DNA of 64,000 nucleotides. It comes from Amphimedon queenslandica. Taxonomy: Eukaryota > Porifera > Demospongiae > Haplosclerida > Niphatidae. Positions 1 through 10,940 of this stretch are shown here, one piece after another. Positions within the stretch are counted from its first letter, which is position 1. Each line of letters starts with the position of its first letter. The translations under genes were made by a program, and so were the position numbers. The notes under the pieces were generated by a model. That model worked only from the letters and a program-made list of their open reading frames with translations, did not search any database and was not told where the DNA came from. The stretch spans positions 29,303-93,302 of the forward strand of contig NW_003546488.1 in the NCBI RefSeq assembly GCF_000090795.2, in the 5' to 3' direction.

Positions 1-347
1 AAAATATCTGACCATTTTAGTAATTTATTCTTAAAAGTTTGGTCCCAAAACAATGCCATTTTGTAATCTTGTGCCTTTCTTGACAAGCAAAAAGGGAAAT
101 TAAAATTAAATCGCAGAAGGGATTACTTGTATATTTTGTGGGAATAAATTTCGCAAATTGTGCTTTTTATATAATTTGCAAAATCAATAACTGAAAAGGT
201 GTGACAGAACCATTATGACTGAGTAAATATTATTATATATGTTACATTGGTGATTGACAACATTTAAAATTAAAATCTGGATAATTACATACCCAAGAAT
301 TAAGAAACAAAACCCCAATATAATGTCATATACTTCCTAGTTTCTAC

Positions 348-531
348 CTTTCTGTTCCTTGCTTCTAGTAATCTGTAGTTTAGCGTTCCTCAAGCTCTCA
401 GTTGTGTGAAGGAGATCATTAAACAGTCTCTCTACCAGTGGGAGGGATTCTATTCCTAGTGCCTGGCGGTACCCTAACTGATCCAGGCGTTTTCTCAAAC
501 CAGTAAATTTTCTCTCTATAGCAGTGGCCAT
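348..531 (-). CDS. CEP135: CEP135 N-terminal exon (gene runs off the left edge)
   Basis: This is the first coding exon of a centriole-assembly protein. It encodes about 61 residues, MATAIERKFTGLRKRLDQLG onward, and continues with a GIESLPLVERLF segment. That matches the start of vertebrate CEP135, whose N-terminus begins the rod of a centriolar cartwheel protein. The exon ends in phase 1 at a donor AAAG|GTAGAA, so the next exon lies beyond base 1. Bases 1-336 are intron; I see nothing else in them. The gene is divergent from RAB9. The family call rests on remembered similarity of a short but distinctive segment; TSGA10 shares part of this region and is the main alternative. Confidence 0.8.
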
Positions 532-1768
532 ATTTCCTTCTTCTAGCAGCCTTTCTTCTTCAGTTTATTATTTCGTTCTTGCCGCCATAGTAAATGTTTT
601 TAGGAGGAGTGACCTGTAGGCAAGGAAAAGTAGGTGTGGTCAGTTGTCATGGAGAAGTAGGTGTGGTTATAACTTCTATTGAAAAATTATTTTTGGCTAA
701 AATCTAGGCCCAAAGCTAACATAATGTCATACAGTTAAGGTGTTAGACTGTTGAGCTTTGATGTTATAGTTAGTGCTTCATAGCAAAAAAAATAAAGAGT
801 CAGAATAGCGTGAAAAACAACAACAATAATAATAATAACTGCGAAAATTATAGCTAAGCTGCTAAACTATCTACCACTACCAAGTGAACTTAAGTATAAT
901 CTAGCAGCTCTCCATTCTCCAGGTAAAAAAATCTACCTCGAATTTCACCAAAAATGTTCATGCCACCACGTGATAATAGGTGTGGCTAAAAGAATCATAT
1001 GACCCAACCGAGTGATCATTATCAAGTGCTAGTGTTAGCTTTGAATACACTGTCACTGGATGAGGCGGTGGTGAAGCTTAGTCTCCGTCTCTGAGAAAGA
1101 AAAGTAAGCATATAGGGAGAGAGGGAAAGGGACTATACCATTGCTTTGTATCTCTAAGCATGCGTGATGTGAAATACTTTCAATATTAAGAGGAGGTGGT
1201 CTTGGAGGGGTGTGCTGGGAGTTGAAATGGAGCTATAAAGAATAGTTACTTTATATTTTATAGTGCATGGTCTATATCAGTGTGTATTGTATATATGGGA
1301 GGGCTGGGGCATGCCAATTCATGCCACTCAGACATAGCCTTTTCATTGAGAAGTGCTGTTTAGGTTTGGTTGTGGGAAATACAGTGTCATTCTGTTTTTA
1401 CAATTCTTTCAAAAACAAGACGTACAAATGAATGTATTGACATGATGTGTGTGTTTACTAGTATGTACACGGTATTCTCTGACATGTGAATGAGTCTGTT
1501 GATGACAGACTGTTTCATTCTGTCTCAATTAGGACACAAAGACTTAGTCTGGAAATGCCAGACTAATAATAATAATTGGTTTTATTGTTATCTCTAATCA
1601 AGTGTATTGTATTAATTTTTTATGTGGGAAAGACGCTAGATGAAAATGTGTGTCTTCTTTCTCACTCTCTCCTTTTCTTTTATCTCTTTTATATTTATTC
1701 TTGTCACTTTTGTCTTAATTTTATTGTCCTCTCTCCCCCCCCTTCTCTCCTTAAATCACAGCGTCATC
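532..1768. other. Intergenic region between CEP135 and RAB9, including RAB9 5' UTR intron
   Basis: No coding region is supported here. A C/T-rich tract ending in CACAG at 1757-1761 is a good splice acceptor seven bases before the RAB9 ATG, so RAB9 probably has a 5' UTR exon upstream (around 1020-1110) joined across a 5' UTR intron. The CEP135 and RAB9 promoters must both lie in this interval. Confidence 0.5.
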
Positions 1769-2377
1769 ATGTCCAGCAAGCCAATCTTTCTTAAAGTAGT
1801 TCTCCTGGGAGATGGTGGGGTAGGCAAATCCTCTCTCATCCAGCGTTTCGTGAGCAACAAATTTGATCCAAGCATGTTTCACACGATCGGCGTAGAATTC
1901 CTAAACAAAGACATGGAAGTCGACAGCAATCGCTACACGCTACAAATCTGGGACACGGCAGGCCAGGAGCGATTCAAGAGCCTGCGGACTCCATTTTACC
2001 GTGGCAGCGACTGCTGTCTGTTAACATATGCCGTCGACGACTCTCAGAGTTTTCAAAACCTCACCATGTGGAAGAAAGAGTTTCTATATTACGCTGATGT
2101 CAAAGAGCCTGATAGTTTCCCATTCATCGTCATTGGTAATAAAGTAGATGTACCGGATAGGAAAGTCACACCAGAAGAAGCAGCAAGATGGTGCGAAGAG
2201 AACAATAAGATGCCATACTATGAAACAAGCGCGAAGGACTCTACTAATGTTGAGCAGGCATTTGAGGCAGCCATTAAGAGAATATCTAGTCTCGGGCACC
2301 TCTCAGTTTCGAAAAAGACTGATTACGCTGTCGACTTAAATAAGAAGAAGCAATCTGGTGGAGGTTGCTGTGCATAA
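1769..2377 (+). CDS. RAB9: Rab9 small GTPase
   Basis: Encodes a 202-residue Rab GTPase of the late-endosome-to-Golgi recycling pathway. All nucleotide-binding motifs are visible: P-loop GDGGVGKSSL (res ~15-24), switch I with IGVEF, switch [16 protein letters not shown] and ETSAK. The C-terminus GGGCCA carries the prenylated cysteine pair. Overall sequence (STRAIGHT starts SSKPIFLKVVLLGDG and LRTPFYRGSDCCLLTY) fits Rab9 rather than Rab7. The start at 1769 is preferred over an upstream in-frame ATG at 1640 because the extra 43 residues are translated pyrimidine-tract intron and a splice acceptor precedes 1762. The coding part is a single exon. Confidence 0.93.
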   Translation: MSSKPIFLKVVLLGDGGVGKSSLIQRFVSNKFDPSMFHTIGVEFLNKDMEVDSNRYTLQIWDTAGQERFKSLRTPFYRGSDCCLLTYAVDDSQSFQNLTMWKKEFLYYADVKEPDSFPFIVIGNKVDVPDRKVTPEEAARWCEENNKMPYYETSAKDSTNVEQAFEAAIKRISSLGHLSVSKKTDYAVDLNKKKQSGGGCCA

Positions 2378-2459
2378 TGGGCTGGGATGAACTACTAAAA
2401 GGTAGTCCACCTGTTATTATTTTTGTTTTATAGCTTATTATTGGCAGATATGATGATCC

Positions 2460-2509
<50 letters not shown>

Positions 2510-3283
2510 GCTAGTATTATTATAGTGTTATAATTTATTCTTAATATCCATCTTCACTCATTTTTCTTGTCCTCTCTTGCTCTCTTCTCCCCCTTTCTGT
2601 TATTCTCTTTCATATTTATGTTTTATGTGTTGTTGCTGTGTGAGTGTGTGTTTCCTTTCTTACAAGTAGAAATTTTGATCACTTTCTGAACTATTTTACA
2701 AGTATTATAATTTATTATTATTATATTGAATTAATTATAGTGCACACTACGTACATGTATAATTTAATTTATGCATTATTATACCTCTCACTCTTCTCTT
2801 TTCCCTCTCCTTTCTCTCTTTGTCAATCTTTACCAAATTACCAGAAATTAAAATGATTTTTCAGATTTATGAACAATAATCATTTTTTGAAGAGGAAGCG
2901 TGGGCGTAACCAAAATCTAAATTAATTAACTAACCATTAATAATTGATTCCATTTTGACCACGCCTCTTTGAGTCACGTGTGTACACGTGGGCTATTACA
3001 ATTCATTTTCATTGATTATAAATTTTATACAAAACTGGCAAGCTAACTACTATCCTTGGTGTTGTGAAAGGCTTGGATTAGATGGTACTCGTACCATGCA
3101 TCATGTGTGGTCTGTAATCTTTCTGTACAACAACAGTACAATTAATACAAAATGATACAAATACAATCCTTGGAATCTACATGCATGCAATCTAAACTGT
3201 GTGATTTGCTTATTTAGATAACAGAAATATTTTAATAAAGGGAAAAGTAGCTACTATATCATTAGCTGGCTAATTATTAATAG
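2378..3283. other. RAB9 3' region with ATT microsatellite
   Basis: Gene-free. Contains a (TTA)n microsatellite at 2461-2508 and otherwise unique A+T-rich sequence that includes the convergent 3' ends of RAB9 and the methyltransferase gene. No other supported feature. Confidence 0.6.
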
Positions 3284-3916
3284 TTAGCATTTCTTGATTA
3301 CAAGGACAACTGCCTGTACATCATGACGATAAGGCATCTGTGTCTCCTCTACTAATTGACAATTGCAATCATTGATTTCTTTGATCCATGCTCCCTTATT
3401 CTCTTCATAGAATGACGTACGTATTGTTGCAATGAGGAAACAGTTTCTTTTGAGGACCCTGATTATATTTTTCAAAGATTCTGTTCCGGAGTGCCCCTGA
3501 ACAAAAACTCCAGCACAGAGAATGCTCGTGAAACTCTCATCAGGATATAAAAGTCTCTCTTTGAGGTTGACAACTTGTAGTTCTTTGTAAATATTCTTTT
3601 TTTCTGCTATTGCAAGCATATCAGGACTAAGATCACCCCCGTATAGCTCTACTGTGCTATGAAGTGATGGTGTTAAGCTTGCAAATTCATCTCCTATAAA
3701 GCCAGTACCACAACCAGCATCAAATACTTTGTGGATGATTTTAGAAACGAAACCATTGAGGCTTTCCTTGCAATCATAGTATTCCTGCCATTTTTTGACA
3801 ACACTTCTGTGCCCCGAATAGCCTAACTGCATTGAATCTTCCTCATATCTAGTTGCCCATTCTTTATAAGCCTCTGGAGAGCCATCAATTAGAACTTTCT
3901 CATGCATTAGAGCCAT
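3284..3916 (-). CDS. METTL27-like SAM-dependent methyltransferase
   Basis: A single-exon, 210-residue class I methyltransferase. The SAM-binding motif I is FDAGCGTGFIGDEF (res ~64-77), followed by the acidic motif II region GGDLSPDMLAIAEKK, and a post-motif LCAGVFVQGHSG segment. The layout, small size and GDLSPDMLAIA segment resemble METTL27 (WBSCR27), whose substrate is not established, so no substrate is assigned. Start at 3916 gives MALMHEKVLIDGSPEAYKEW, a plausible N-terminal helix. It is divergent from the BH3-motif gene with 195 bp between the two ATGs. Confidence 0.8.
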   Translation of the reverse strand: MALMHEKVLIDGSPEAYKEWATRYEEDSMQLGYSGHRSVVKKWQEYYDCKESLNGFVSKIIHKVFDAGCGTGFIGDEFASLTPSLHSTVELYGGDLSPDMLAIAEKKNIYKELQVVNLKERLLYPDESFTSILCAGVFVQGHSGTESLKNIIRVLKRNCFLIATIRTSFYEENKGAWIKEINDCNCQLVEETQMPYRHDVQAVVLVIKKC

Positions 3917-4111
3917 AGCTTTTGCAGAGTTGTATAATAGCCAGCTACACCCCTCGTGACTTGTTGAGCCACACCCAAACCAACCACGCCCTGGCCCTTT
4001 TGTTTGTAATTGCTATAAAATCCAAGGTTTGATGTTAGGGAAAGCAGAGAAAAAGTAACACACTCTTGCTAATAGTGATAAAAGCTCTCGAATAAGCCCT
4101 CCTTCTATATA

Positions 4112-4408
4112 ATGGACACTTCCCGCAGTTCTTCTAGTTGTTCCACGACTAACACTGCAGCCGAGAAGGAGAGACGCATCGCCTCGGCCGCTGCCGTCCT
4201 CAAGAGTATCGGGGACGAAGCAGACTCGATGAAATTTACTAGTCTCATACAAGAATGGAGAGAAGACTGCGGGAGTGGAAAACAAGGCGAAACCCTCTGC
4301 TGTCGCTTAGTAAGACAAGCAACCGAATACGTTAAAAGCTGGAGCTTTCTGGATGCTGTTTATGTCCCAAGAACAGATAGTTTTCTAAAAAATACATCTT
4401 ACTTATGA
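4112..4408 (+). CDS. Small protein with a BH3-like motif
   Basis: A 98-residue single-exon ORF starting MDTSRSSSSCSTTNTAAEKE. Residues ~25-41 read AAAVLKSIGDEADSM, which fits the BH3 core (hydrophobic-x-x-hydrophobic-G-D-E) seen in BAX, BAK and BOK. The first hydrophobic BH3 position is only alanine, so the match is partial. The following 55 residues are helical-looking with LCCRLVRQATEYVKSWSF, but I see no BH1/BH2 motif or C-terminal membrane anchor. An AATAAA signal follows near 4590. It could be a BH3-only protein, a truncated Bcl-2 relative, or an unrelated small protein. The codon-like composition is richer in G+C than the flanks, which supports real coding. Confidence 0.45.
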   Translation: MDTSRSSSSCSTTNTAAEKERRIASAAAVLKSIGDEADSMKFTSLIQEWREDCGSGKQGETLCCRLVRQATEYVKSWSFLDAVYVPRTDSFLKNTSYL

Positions 4409-4744
4409 GTCATTTTCAATGTGTGCTTTTATGTATGTGTTTGTTTGTTGTGTTATTCTTTTTCACATCTTTTGTATTATAATTCATTTCTACCAACACA
4501 ATCCTTTGTACAAATTGAGGCACTTTTGCAGCTGGACGCAAGCTATCAGTCGGCTATTTAACAAGTTCAATTATTATCCTTTGAATTATAAATAAATGCA
4601 AAAGGTCAATCCTTAAAAGGCAAAAGTCCAAACATATCACGTAATAATACACAGTACTCTTCATAACCACTGACTACGTAGCAAATTCTAACTCTGTACC
4701 CTCATCCGCCAGAACATTCTTTACAGCACCAACCATCCTTAATT

Positions 4745-7700
4745 CTAGCTCTGTATCCTTTCTTGCTTCATCTTGCCCTCTTTTAACACTAGTTCAGCCC
4801 AAATTGTTGCCGGCGACGAACTTGGTTTCGGTCCATCTCTGATAATCTTGGCAATCAGGACGGGCCCAGTCTGTAAAAGAGAGCAATATACTATCATGTG
4901 CCATTGTGCGTAAGCATACATTATTACGTGTGAGTTGATGCAGTACATGATGACTGTATACACAAAAGTGCAATGACAACCGAACATTATTGTAAACTTA
5001 CCTGATTGCATAACCTATGCTCTACCCTCCTACATGTGGCTGGGTTAGTAAGCAGGTGACGCTTTCGTCTTACGAAACAAGCAAGTTCAACGTTTTGCCT
5101 TGTCACTCTGGCACTGCTGGCCCAACTACATCATTAGATGAACAATAATAGTGTTATTGAATCAGGGTATGCCTGAGTGGGTGTGCTTAGATATAGTAAC
5201 AACATACAAACTATTGTACATGTAAATGCAATAATTAACACTGACAGAATGCACATTCATGACGTAAATGTAAATATAATAATTACTATGCAAGTACAAT
5301 GATTATGCAAGTACATGTACATTGATGAGTATAACAATTGCATTAGGATTTAGGCATCATAGCATAATAGAGACCATTCAAGTACATGAGTCATGAGTAT
5401 TAATATTATTAATGCCCTCAGGGTGCCTACTGTCACAGTGTCAGTTTCAATGTAACTCATCTCAAGCATCATTCACAATGTACCACTTATTATATTAATA
5501 ATGAAAGTCTTAGTCTAATATTCATTCACCTGTTGTGTGATGCAATTGATGTTAAAGAGTCATCCAATTCGTTTAGCTTTTGATCCTAAGAGAGAGGGAA
5601 AGAGGGAAGGAGAGAGAGAGAGAGAGAAGAGACAAAATATATAATTATAATAGAAAAAAGGCATTCCATCTCTTAGCACTCTAACTCTCAATACTATGAG
5701 TTTAATCTATGTATACACAAGCAATGAACTCCAGAAGAGATAGTAACAAATTAATTGTGTCACATTATACAATCTCAGATTACATGCTTTAACATTTCAA
5801 CCAGCTGTACACAGTTAAGGTTATGACATCAGAGTGTACATTTCTCACCAAGCTGAATCATTTCTTGGAATCGAAGCTCAAATACTATAATTACAGTCCA
5901 AAGGTTGGTATTTTTCCCCCTTTCAGTCAACCCATGGAGGAGTATCAATCTCAGAGTGGATGCATTTCCTGTTACTATAATGCTATGATGCTCTTAATAC
6001 TGGACCTTATGGTTTCCTGTACAAGTAAACAATCATCACTCCTTGGTCAGTTCTGTCATCATTACTGGGCCAACACAGGAAGTGTGTAAATGATTGTACA
6101 CAAAATTTTAATAAGGCAGTAGCTGGGTATGGAAAGTCCCAGTCATAAAGGATGTCAACAAAAGTGTAGATTCAATAAAAGCATAACCTGCCATAGAGCA
6201 AGCAAGTAGAACTTTAATTTGGTGATTGAAGACACTTATGCATTTCAAAATTTCTGCTCCTGTAAAACTTACAAGTACAGTTATGCATTATTTTTATAAT
6301 TGACACTTATTTATGCTCAATACACTTAAGCTACATGTACGTTGAAAGTTTGGACTCATTCCCAGGGTTTCCCACAGGATTTTGGCAAAGTGGCCATGAA
6401 GCTTCTTGTCAGTGGATTCTCAAGTTGCTTTAAAATTGGACAAAAGATCCTACCACAAGGAGAGAATTCTCTACCTTTATAACTTTCCCTAATACATATA
6501 CACATGCATGTGTTCTTATGTTGTTGTGCAGAAAGGTTGAGCTGATTCCAGTCAAATTAGATTTTTACAAATTTTTAAAGTTACTCCAAAATTAGTACAA
6601 AATGAAAGTGCATGGTACAGTACATAAAGTACATGTTATGAAGAGGTGAGAAGTCTTGCTCTAAGGTCATAAAAGTTTGGGGTTATTTTGGAGCTATTTT
6701 GGGGGAAAACCAAGGCTTGAGGTATTTTTGAGAATTTTGGTGTTTTCTTAAAATGGCCGTAACTTGAAAAATTGAAGTCTGAATCAACTCAAACTTTCTA
6801 CATAGCATAAGGACATCAATGTGCATCAGAAAATATAATAAAAATTTGGGGTGATTTCGGAGCAATTTTTTGGAAAAAGAGTATTTTTCAGAAAATGGCT
6901 TATTTCTAAAAGTGACCATAACTCAAAAAATTGAACTCGGAATCAACTCAAACTTTCTACATAGCATAAGGACATCAATATCTATCAGAAAATGCAATAA
7001 AAATTTGAGGTGATTTCAGAGCCATTTTATGGAAAAAAACCATGGGCTATAGTACAGGGTATTTTCCAGAAAACGGCTTATTTTTAAAAATGACCATAAC
7101 TCAAAAAATTGAAGTCAGAATCAACTCAAACTTTCTACATAGCACAAGGACATCAATATCTATCAGAAAATGTAATAAAAATTTGAGGTGATTTCAGAGC
7201 CATTTTATGGAAAAAACCATGGGCTATAGTACAGGGTATTTTTCAGAAAACGGCTTATTTTTAAAAATGACCATAACTCAAAAAATTGAAGTCGAAATCA
7301 ACTCAAACTTTCTACACAGCATAAGGACATTAATATGTATCAGAAAATGTAATAAAAATTTGGGGTAATTTTAGAGCCATTTTTTGGAAAAAACTATGGG
7401 CTACAGTACAGGGTATTTTCAGACAAAGGCTTATTTTTGAAAATGAAAAAATAAAAAGAAAGGATCCTCAATTTATATAAATTTTCTGATACATATAAAT
7501 GTACTTATGTTTTGTAGAAAGTGTGAACTCCTTCCAATCAAAATTGAATTTTTTATGTATTTTAAAAGTTGCTCCAAATGCCATGCACTTAGGAGGGGAT
7601 GATTGTAAATTTGGTGCTTTAAATTCCATTCACCAAAATAAAACTCCAACTTGCTCCAATCACCAAAAATTGTCTAGCAATTTATCAAAATTTTACTCTT

Positions 7701-8099
7701 CCAAAATTACGAGTAATGCATTATGATACTCTTACCATATGATATAAGGAGCATTCGGTTTTAAGTCTCTCTATTCTTGACAATGCATAATCTTGAGGTA
7801 TAGCCTCATGATATGAAATCGGCCGTGTCTTAGAATTGATATTGATTCCATGAATATTCTTGTCCCTACTCTCATTTCCCAGTAATCTATCAATGCATTT
7901 ATCAATGTATTCTCTTTCCCTTTTCCCTGTGGTGTGGTTTTGAGTGTGTGAAGAGGAGGGGGAAGGGAGTAATAAGAGATGTGTAACCTTTTCAGTTTAG
8001 TTTACCTTCCTTCTGCACTTTCTCTTGTTGTTTTGGCCTGTGGTTATGATCCTGCGTCAGTAGGTGAGTCTTGTGAATCAGGAAGTCCACCCCCAGCAT
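4745..8099 (-). CDS. Uncharacterised five-exon protein, 192 residues
   Basis: I do not recognise this protein. Five exons close in frame: 8006..8099, 7736..7926, 5530..5585, 5002..5113 and 4745..4870 (579 nt with stop). All introns are GT-AG, with junction phases 1, 0, 2 and 0. The protein starts MLGVDFLIHKTHLLTQDHNH and is hydrophilic, with a charged, probably helical middle (IERLKTECSLYHM, then DQKLNELDDSLTSIA) and no signal peptide or membrane segment. A Cys/Arg-rich stretch (VRRKRHLL, TCRRVEHRLC) follows. Intron 2 (5586-7735) is enlarged by a dispersed repeat array. The start lies 378 bp from the HSP70 ATG on the opposite strand, so the two may share a promoter. Confidence 0.65.
6358..7560. 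repeat. Dispersed repeat array, longest copy
   Basis: Four to five imperfect units of about 180 bp, each with GAATCAACTCAAACTTTCTAC, ATAGCATAAGGACATCAATA and TCAGAAAATG words. Two units also carry the palindrome CTATAGTACAGGGTATTTT. It lies in intron 2 of the uncharacterised gene. Related copies occur at 10440-10660, 20290-20770, 22660-23385, 37800-38030, 52150-52450 and 55200-55420. No coding capacity is evident. Confidence 0.8.
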
Positions 8100-8345
8100 G
8101 ACAATACAAAAAAGGACCAGACTAGACAAAGTTTGTACTCTAGTGACGTAATTTAGGTTCAAAATATTCAATTAATTCATAAGTCAGAATGGGTGGGGCT
8201 GGAATGCGTGGGTGTACAATACACAAACCACGCCTCTTAGCACCACCCCTAGTCCTATGGATTCATGGAATTCCGGGATATCAAAACTGATTCTCCTCCT
8301 GCTCATTTGAGCTCAATCTCCTCTTTTCTCGTGTCCTTCAGATTC

Positions 8346-8353
8346 TTCTAGAA
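8346..8353 (+). promoter_or_regulatory. Heat-shock element upstream of HSP70
   Basis: TTCTAGAA is a perfect inverted nTTCnnGAAn pair, the binding unit of HSF1. It sits about 30 bp upstream of the TATA box of HSP70. The 5-mer to the left (AGATT) is a degenerate third unit. Confidence 0.65.
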
Positions 8354-8382
8354 CGTCACCTGATCGACCACGTGTATTATAT

Positions 8383-8390
8383 TATAAAAA
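8383..8390 (+). promoter_or_regulatory. HSP70 TATA box
   Basis: TATAAAAA lies 95 bp before the ATG at 8478, giving a predicted transcription start near 8413 and a 5' UTR of about 65 nt. Position relative to the heat-shock element is typical of inducible HSP70 promoters. Confidence 0.7.
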
Positions 8391-8477
8391 GCAGGCCCTT
8401 GCTTTCTTGAAATCACGGCATTTTTCAATTTTGACCTCTGAAGATTCGTGAAGCAAAACTCCCTTACTCCAAAGAAA

Positions 8478-10159
8478 ATGTCTAAAGCAACTGGACCAGC
8501 TATTGGTATTGATCTGGGTACCACTTACTCCTGTGTCGGTGTGTTCCAGCACGGGAAAGTAGAAATCACTGCTAACGACCAGGGGAACAGGACTACCCCT
8601 AGCTATGTCGCCTTCACTGACANNNNNNNNNNNNNNNNNNNNNNNNNNNNNNNNNNNNNNNNNNNNNNNNNNNNNNNNNNNNNNNNNNNNNNNNNNNNNN
8701 NNNNNNNNNNNNNNNNNNNNNNNNNNNNNNNNNNNNNNNNNNNNNNNNNNNNNNNNNNNNNNNNNNNNNNNNNNNNNNNNNNNNNNNNNNNNNNNNNNNN
8801 NNNNNNNNNNNNNNNNNNNNNNNNNNNNNNNNNNNNNNNNNNNNNNNNNNNNNNNNNNNNNNNNNNNNNNNNNNNNNNNNNNNNNNNNNNNNNNNNNNNN
8901 NNNNNNNNNNNNNNNNNNNNNNNNNNNNNNNNNNNNNNNNNNNNNNNNNNNNNNNNNNNNNNNNNNNNNNNNNNNNNNNNNNNNNNNNNNNNNNNNNNNN
9001 NNNNNNNNNNNNNNNNNNNNNNNNNNNNNNNNNNNNNNNNNNNNNNNNNNNNNNNNNNNNNNNNNNNNNNNNNNNNNNNNNNNNNNNNNNNNNNNNNNNN
9101 NNNNNNNNNNNNNNNNNNNNNNNNNNNNNNNNNNNNNNNNNNNNNNNNNNNNNNNNNNNNNNNNNNNNNNNNNNNNNNNNNNNNNNNNNNNNNNNNNNNN
9201 NNNNNNNNNNNNNNNNNNNNNNNNNNNNNNNNNNNNNNNNNNNNNNNNNNNNNNNNNNNNNNNNNNNNNNNNNNNNNNNNNNNNNNNNNNNNNNNNNNNN
9301 NNNNNNNNNNNNNNNNNNNNNNNNNNNNNNNNNNNNNNNNNNNNNNNNNNNNNNNNNNNNNNNNNNNNNNNNNNNNNNNNNNNNNCCTCTTTCCCTTGGA
9401 ATCGAGACAGCAGGAGGTGTCTTCACGGCTCTCATCAAGAGAAACTCTACCATCCCAAAGAAAGAGCAAGAGACCTTCACGACTTACTCTGACAACCAGC
9501 CAAGTGTCCTTATCCAGGTCTATGAAGGAGAGAGGGCCATGACCAAGGACAATAATCTCCTTGGTAAGTTTGAGCTCTCTGGCATCCCTCCTGCTCCTCG
9601 TGGAGTACCTCAGATCCAGGTTACATTTGATATCGATCGTAACGGTATCCTCAACGTCTCTGCCTCTGACAAGAGTACTGGAAAGGAGAACAAAATCACC
9701 ATCACTAATGACAAAGGACGTCTCTCAGCTGAAGAGATCGAGCGTATGGTCAAGGAAGCAGAAGAGTTCAAGGCTCAAGATGACAAGCAGAGGGAAAGGA
9801 TTGCTGCCAAGAATGCCCTTGAGAGCTACGCATTTAACATGAAGAGTACAATGGAAGACGATAAAATCAAAGACAAAGTCAGCGAAGACGAACGCACTCA
9901 AGTTGTGGATAAATGCAAGGAAGTCATTGCCTGGCTTGACAAGAATCAGACCGCAGAGAAAGAAGAGTTTGAGCACCAGCAGAAAGAACTGGAGAAGGTC
10001 TGTACACCAATCGTTACTAAGCTTTATGCTGCTGGTGGAGGAGCACCTGGTGGAATGCCTGGCGGTATGCCAGGAGGCTTCCCAGGGGCTGGAGGAGCAC
10101 CTCCAACTGGTGGCAGTGATGGTAATGGAGCTGGTCCCACCATTGAAGAGGTTGACTAA
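8478..10159 (+). CDS. HSP70: Cytosolic HSP70 (interrupted by an assembly gap)
   Basis: ATP-driven protein-folding chaperone. Before the gap, 48 residues include the nucleotide-binding signature [20 protein letters not shown]. After the gap, in a different frame, comes the substrate-binding domain ([25 protein letters not shown]), the helical lid, a GGMPGG repeat tail and the terminal EEVD that binds TPR co-chaperones and marks cytosolic forms. The ATG at 8478 is chosen because [16 protein letters not shown] matches the family start; the in-frame ATG at 8448 would add 10 atypical residues. The 763-base N run (8623-9385) is about 290 nt too short for the missing ~350 residues, so the gap size is wrong and the frame change is not a real frameshift. 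No intron is seen. Confidence 0.95.
8623..9385. other. Assembly gap (763 N)
   Basis: A run of N inside HSP70. Open frames reported across it are meaningless. Confidence 1.
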
Positions 10160-10940
10160 TAACTTGACATCATTTATTGGCTATTGCTGTGGACTATTTA
10201 GACTATTTATGTATCATTTTATTTAGTGTTTTTGGATTGATTTAGTGTCCATATAATGTGTATTATAATTATATCATTATAATTTGTGATTATTATTTGT
10301 GATCATTTTCAAAGCACATTATGATTAAAATTAGTTAAAAATAATATTAAACTTCAACACAAGTTGGTTAGTTGGCTAGTAATCTAAAACAAGAGCCTTA
10401 AATTGCATTCAGTATCTGAACATTGTTTAATTTGACCTGCCCTTTTTACGAAAATGGTCAGACAGGGTTTCCTACAGAATTTTTGCATAATCCTCATGCA
10501 GCTTCTATAGTCAGTGGATTGTCAAGTTGCTCAAAAGTTGGGTCTCAGACCTAATACTATGAATCCTACTTAGAGTAATGCTACCGTATTAGAAAAAATC
10601 ACAAGGAGAAAATTCCCCATTTTTATAATTTTTTCTTATACATTTACATGTTCTTATGTTGTGAACAATTTTGGTCGGACTACCTGAGCCATGATTCAAT
10701 GAAGTATTGTATTATATTGTCACTGTGAACAGTTAAAATTATTATTCAAAAAAAAAAAAATTCCAGAAGAGTGACATGGTTGGTAACATATTGACAATGA
10801 AATTGAAAAAATAAAAATAAAAATAGTCATAAGAACAACAAAGAAAAATTACACATGTGACACAAAAATTAAATAATAATAACAGCCAGTGTGCGTGTGC
10901 AGGTATTAGTTCTCCATTGAAATGGAAATGTTTTGTCTTA
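10160..10940. other. HSP70 3' region with repeat fragment
   Basis: Non-coding. Positions 10440-10660 carry a copy of the dispersed repeat, including the words TCAGTGGATTGTCAAGTTGCT and TACATTTACATGTTCTTATG. The HSP70 3' UTR precedes it, and the GAB gene ends at 10941. Confidence 0.6.

Noticed and set aside
1640-1768. 43-residue hydrophobic extension of Rab9
   Set aside because: It is translated intron ending in a polypyrimidine tract and CACAG acceptor; Rab9 starts at 1769.
6683-6919. 78-residue open frame
   Set aside because: Lies entirely within the dispersed repeat array and is not conserved between units.
8603-9492. Long open frames on both strands across HSP70
   Set aside because: They consist of N characters and have no sequence support.
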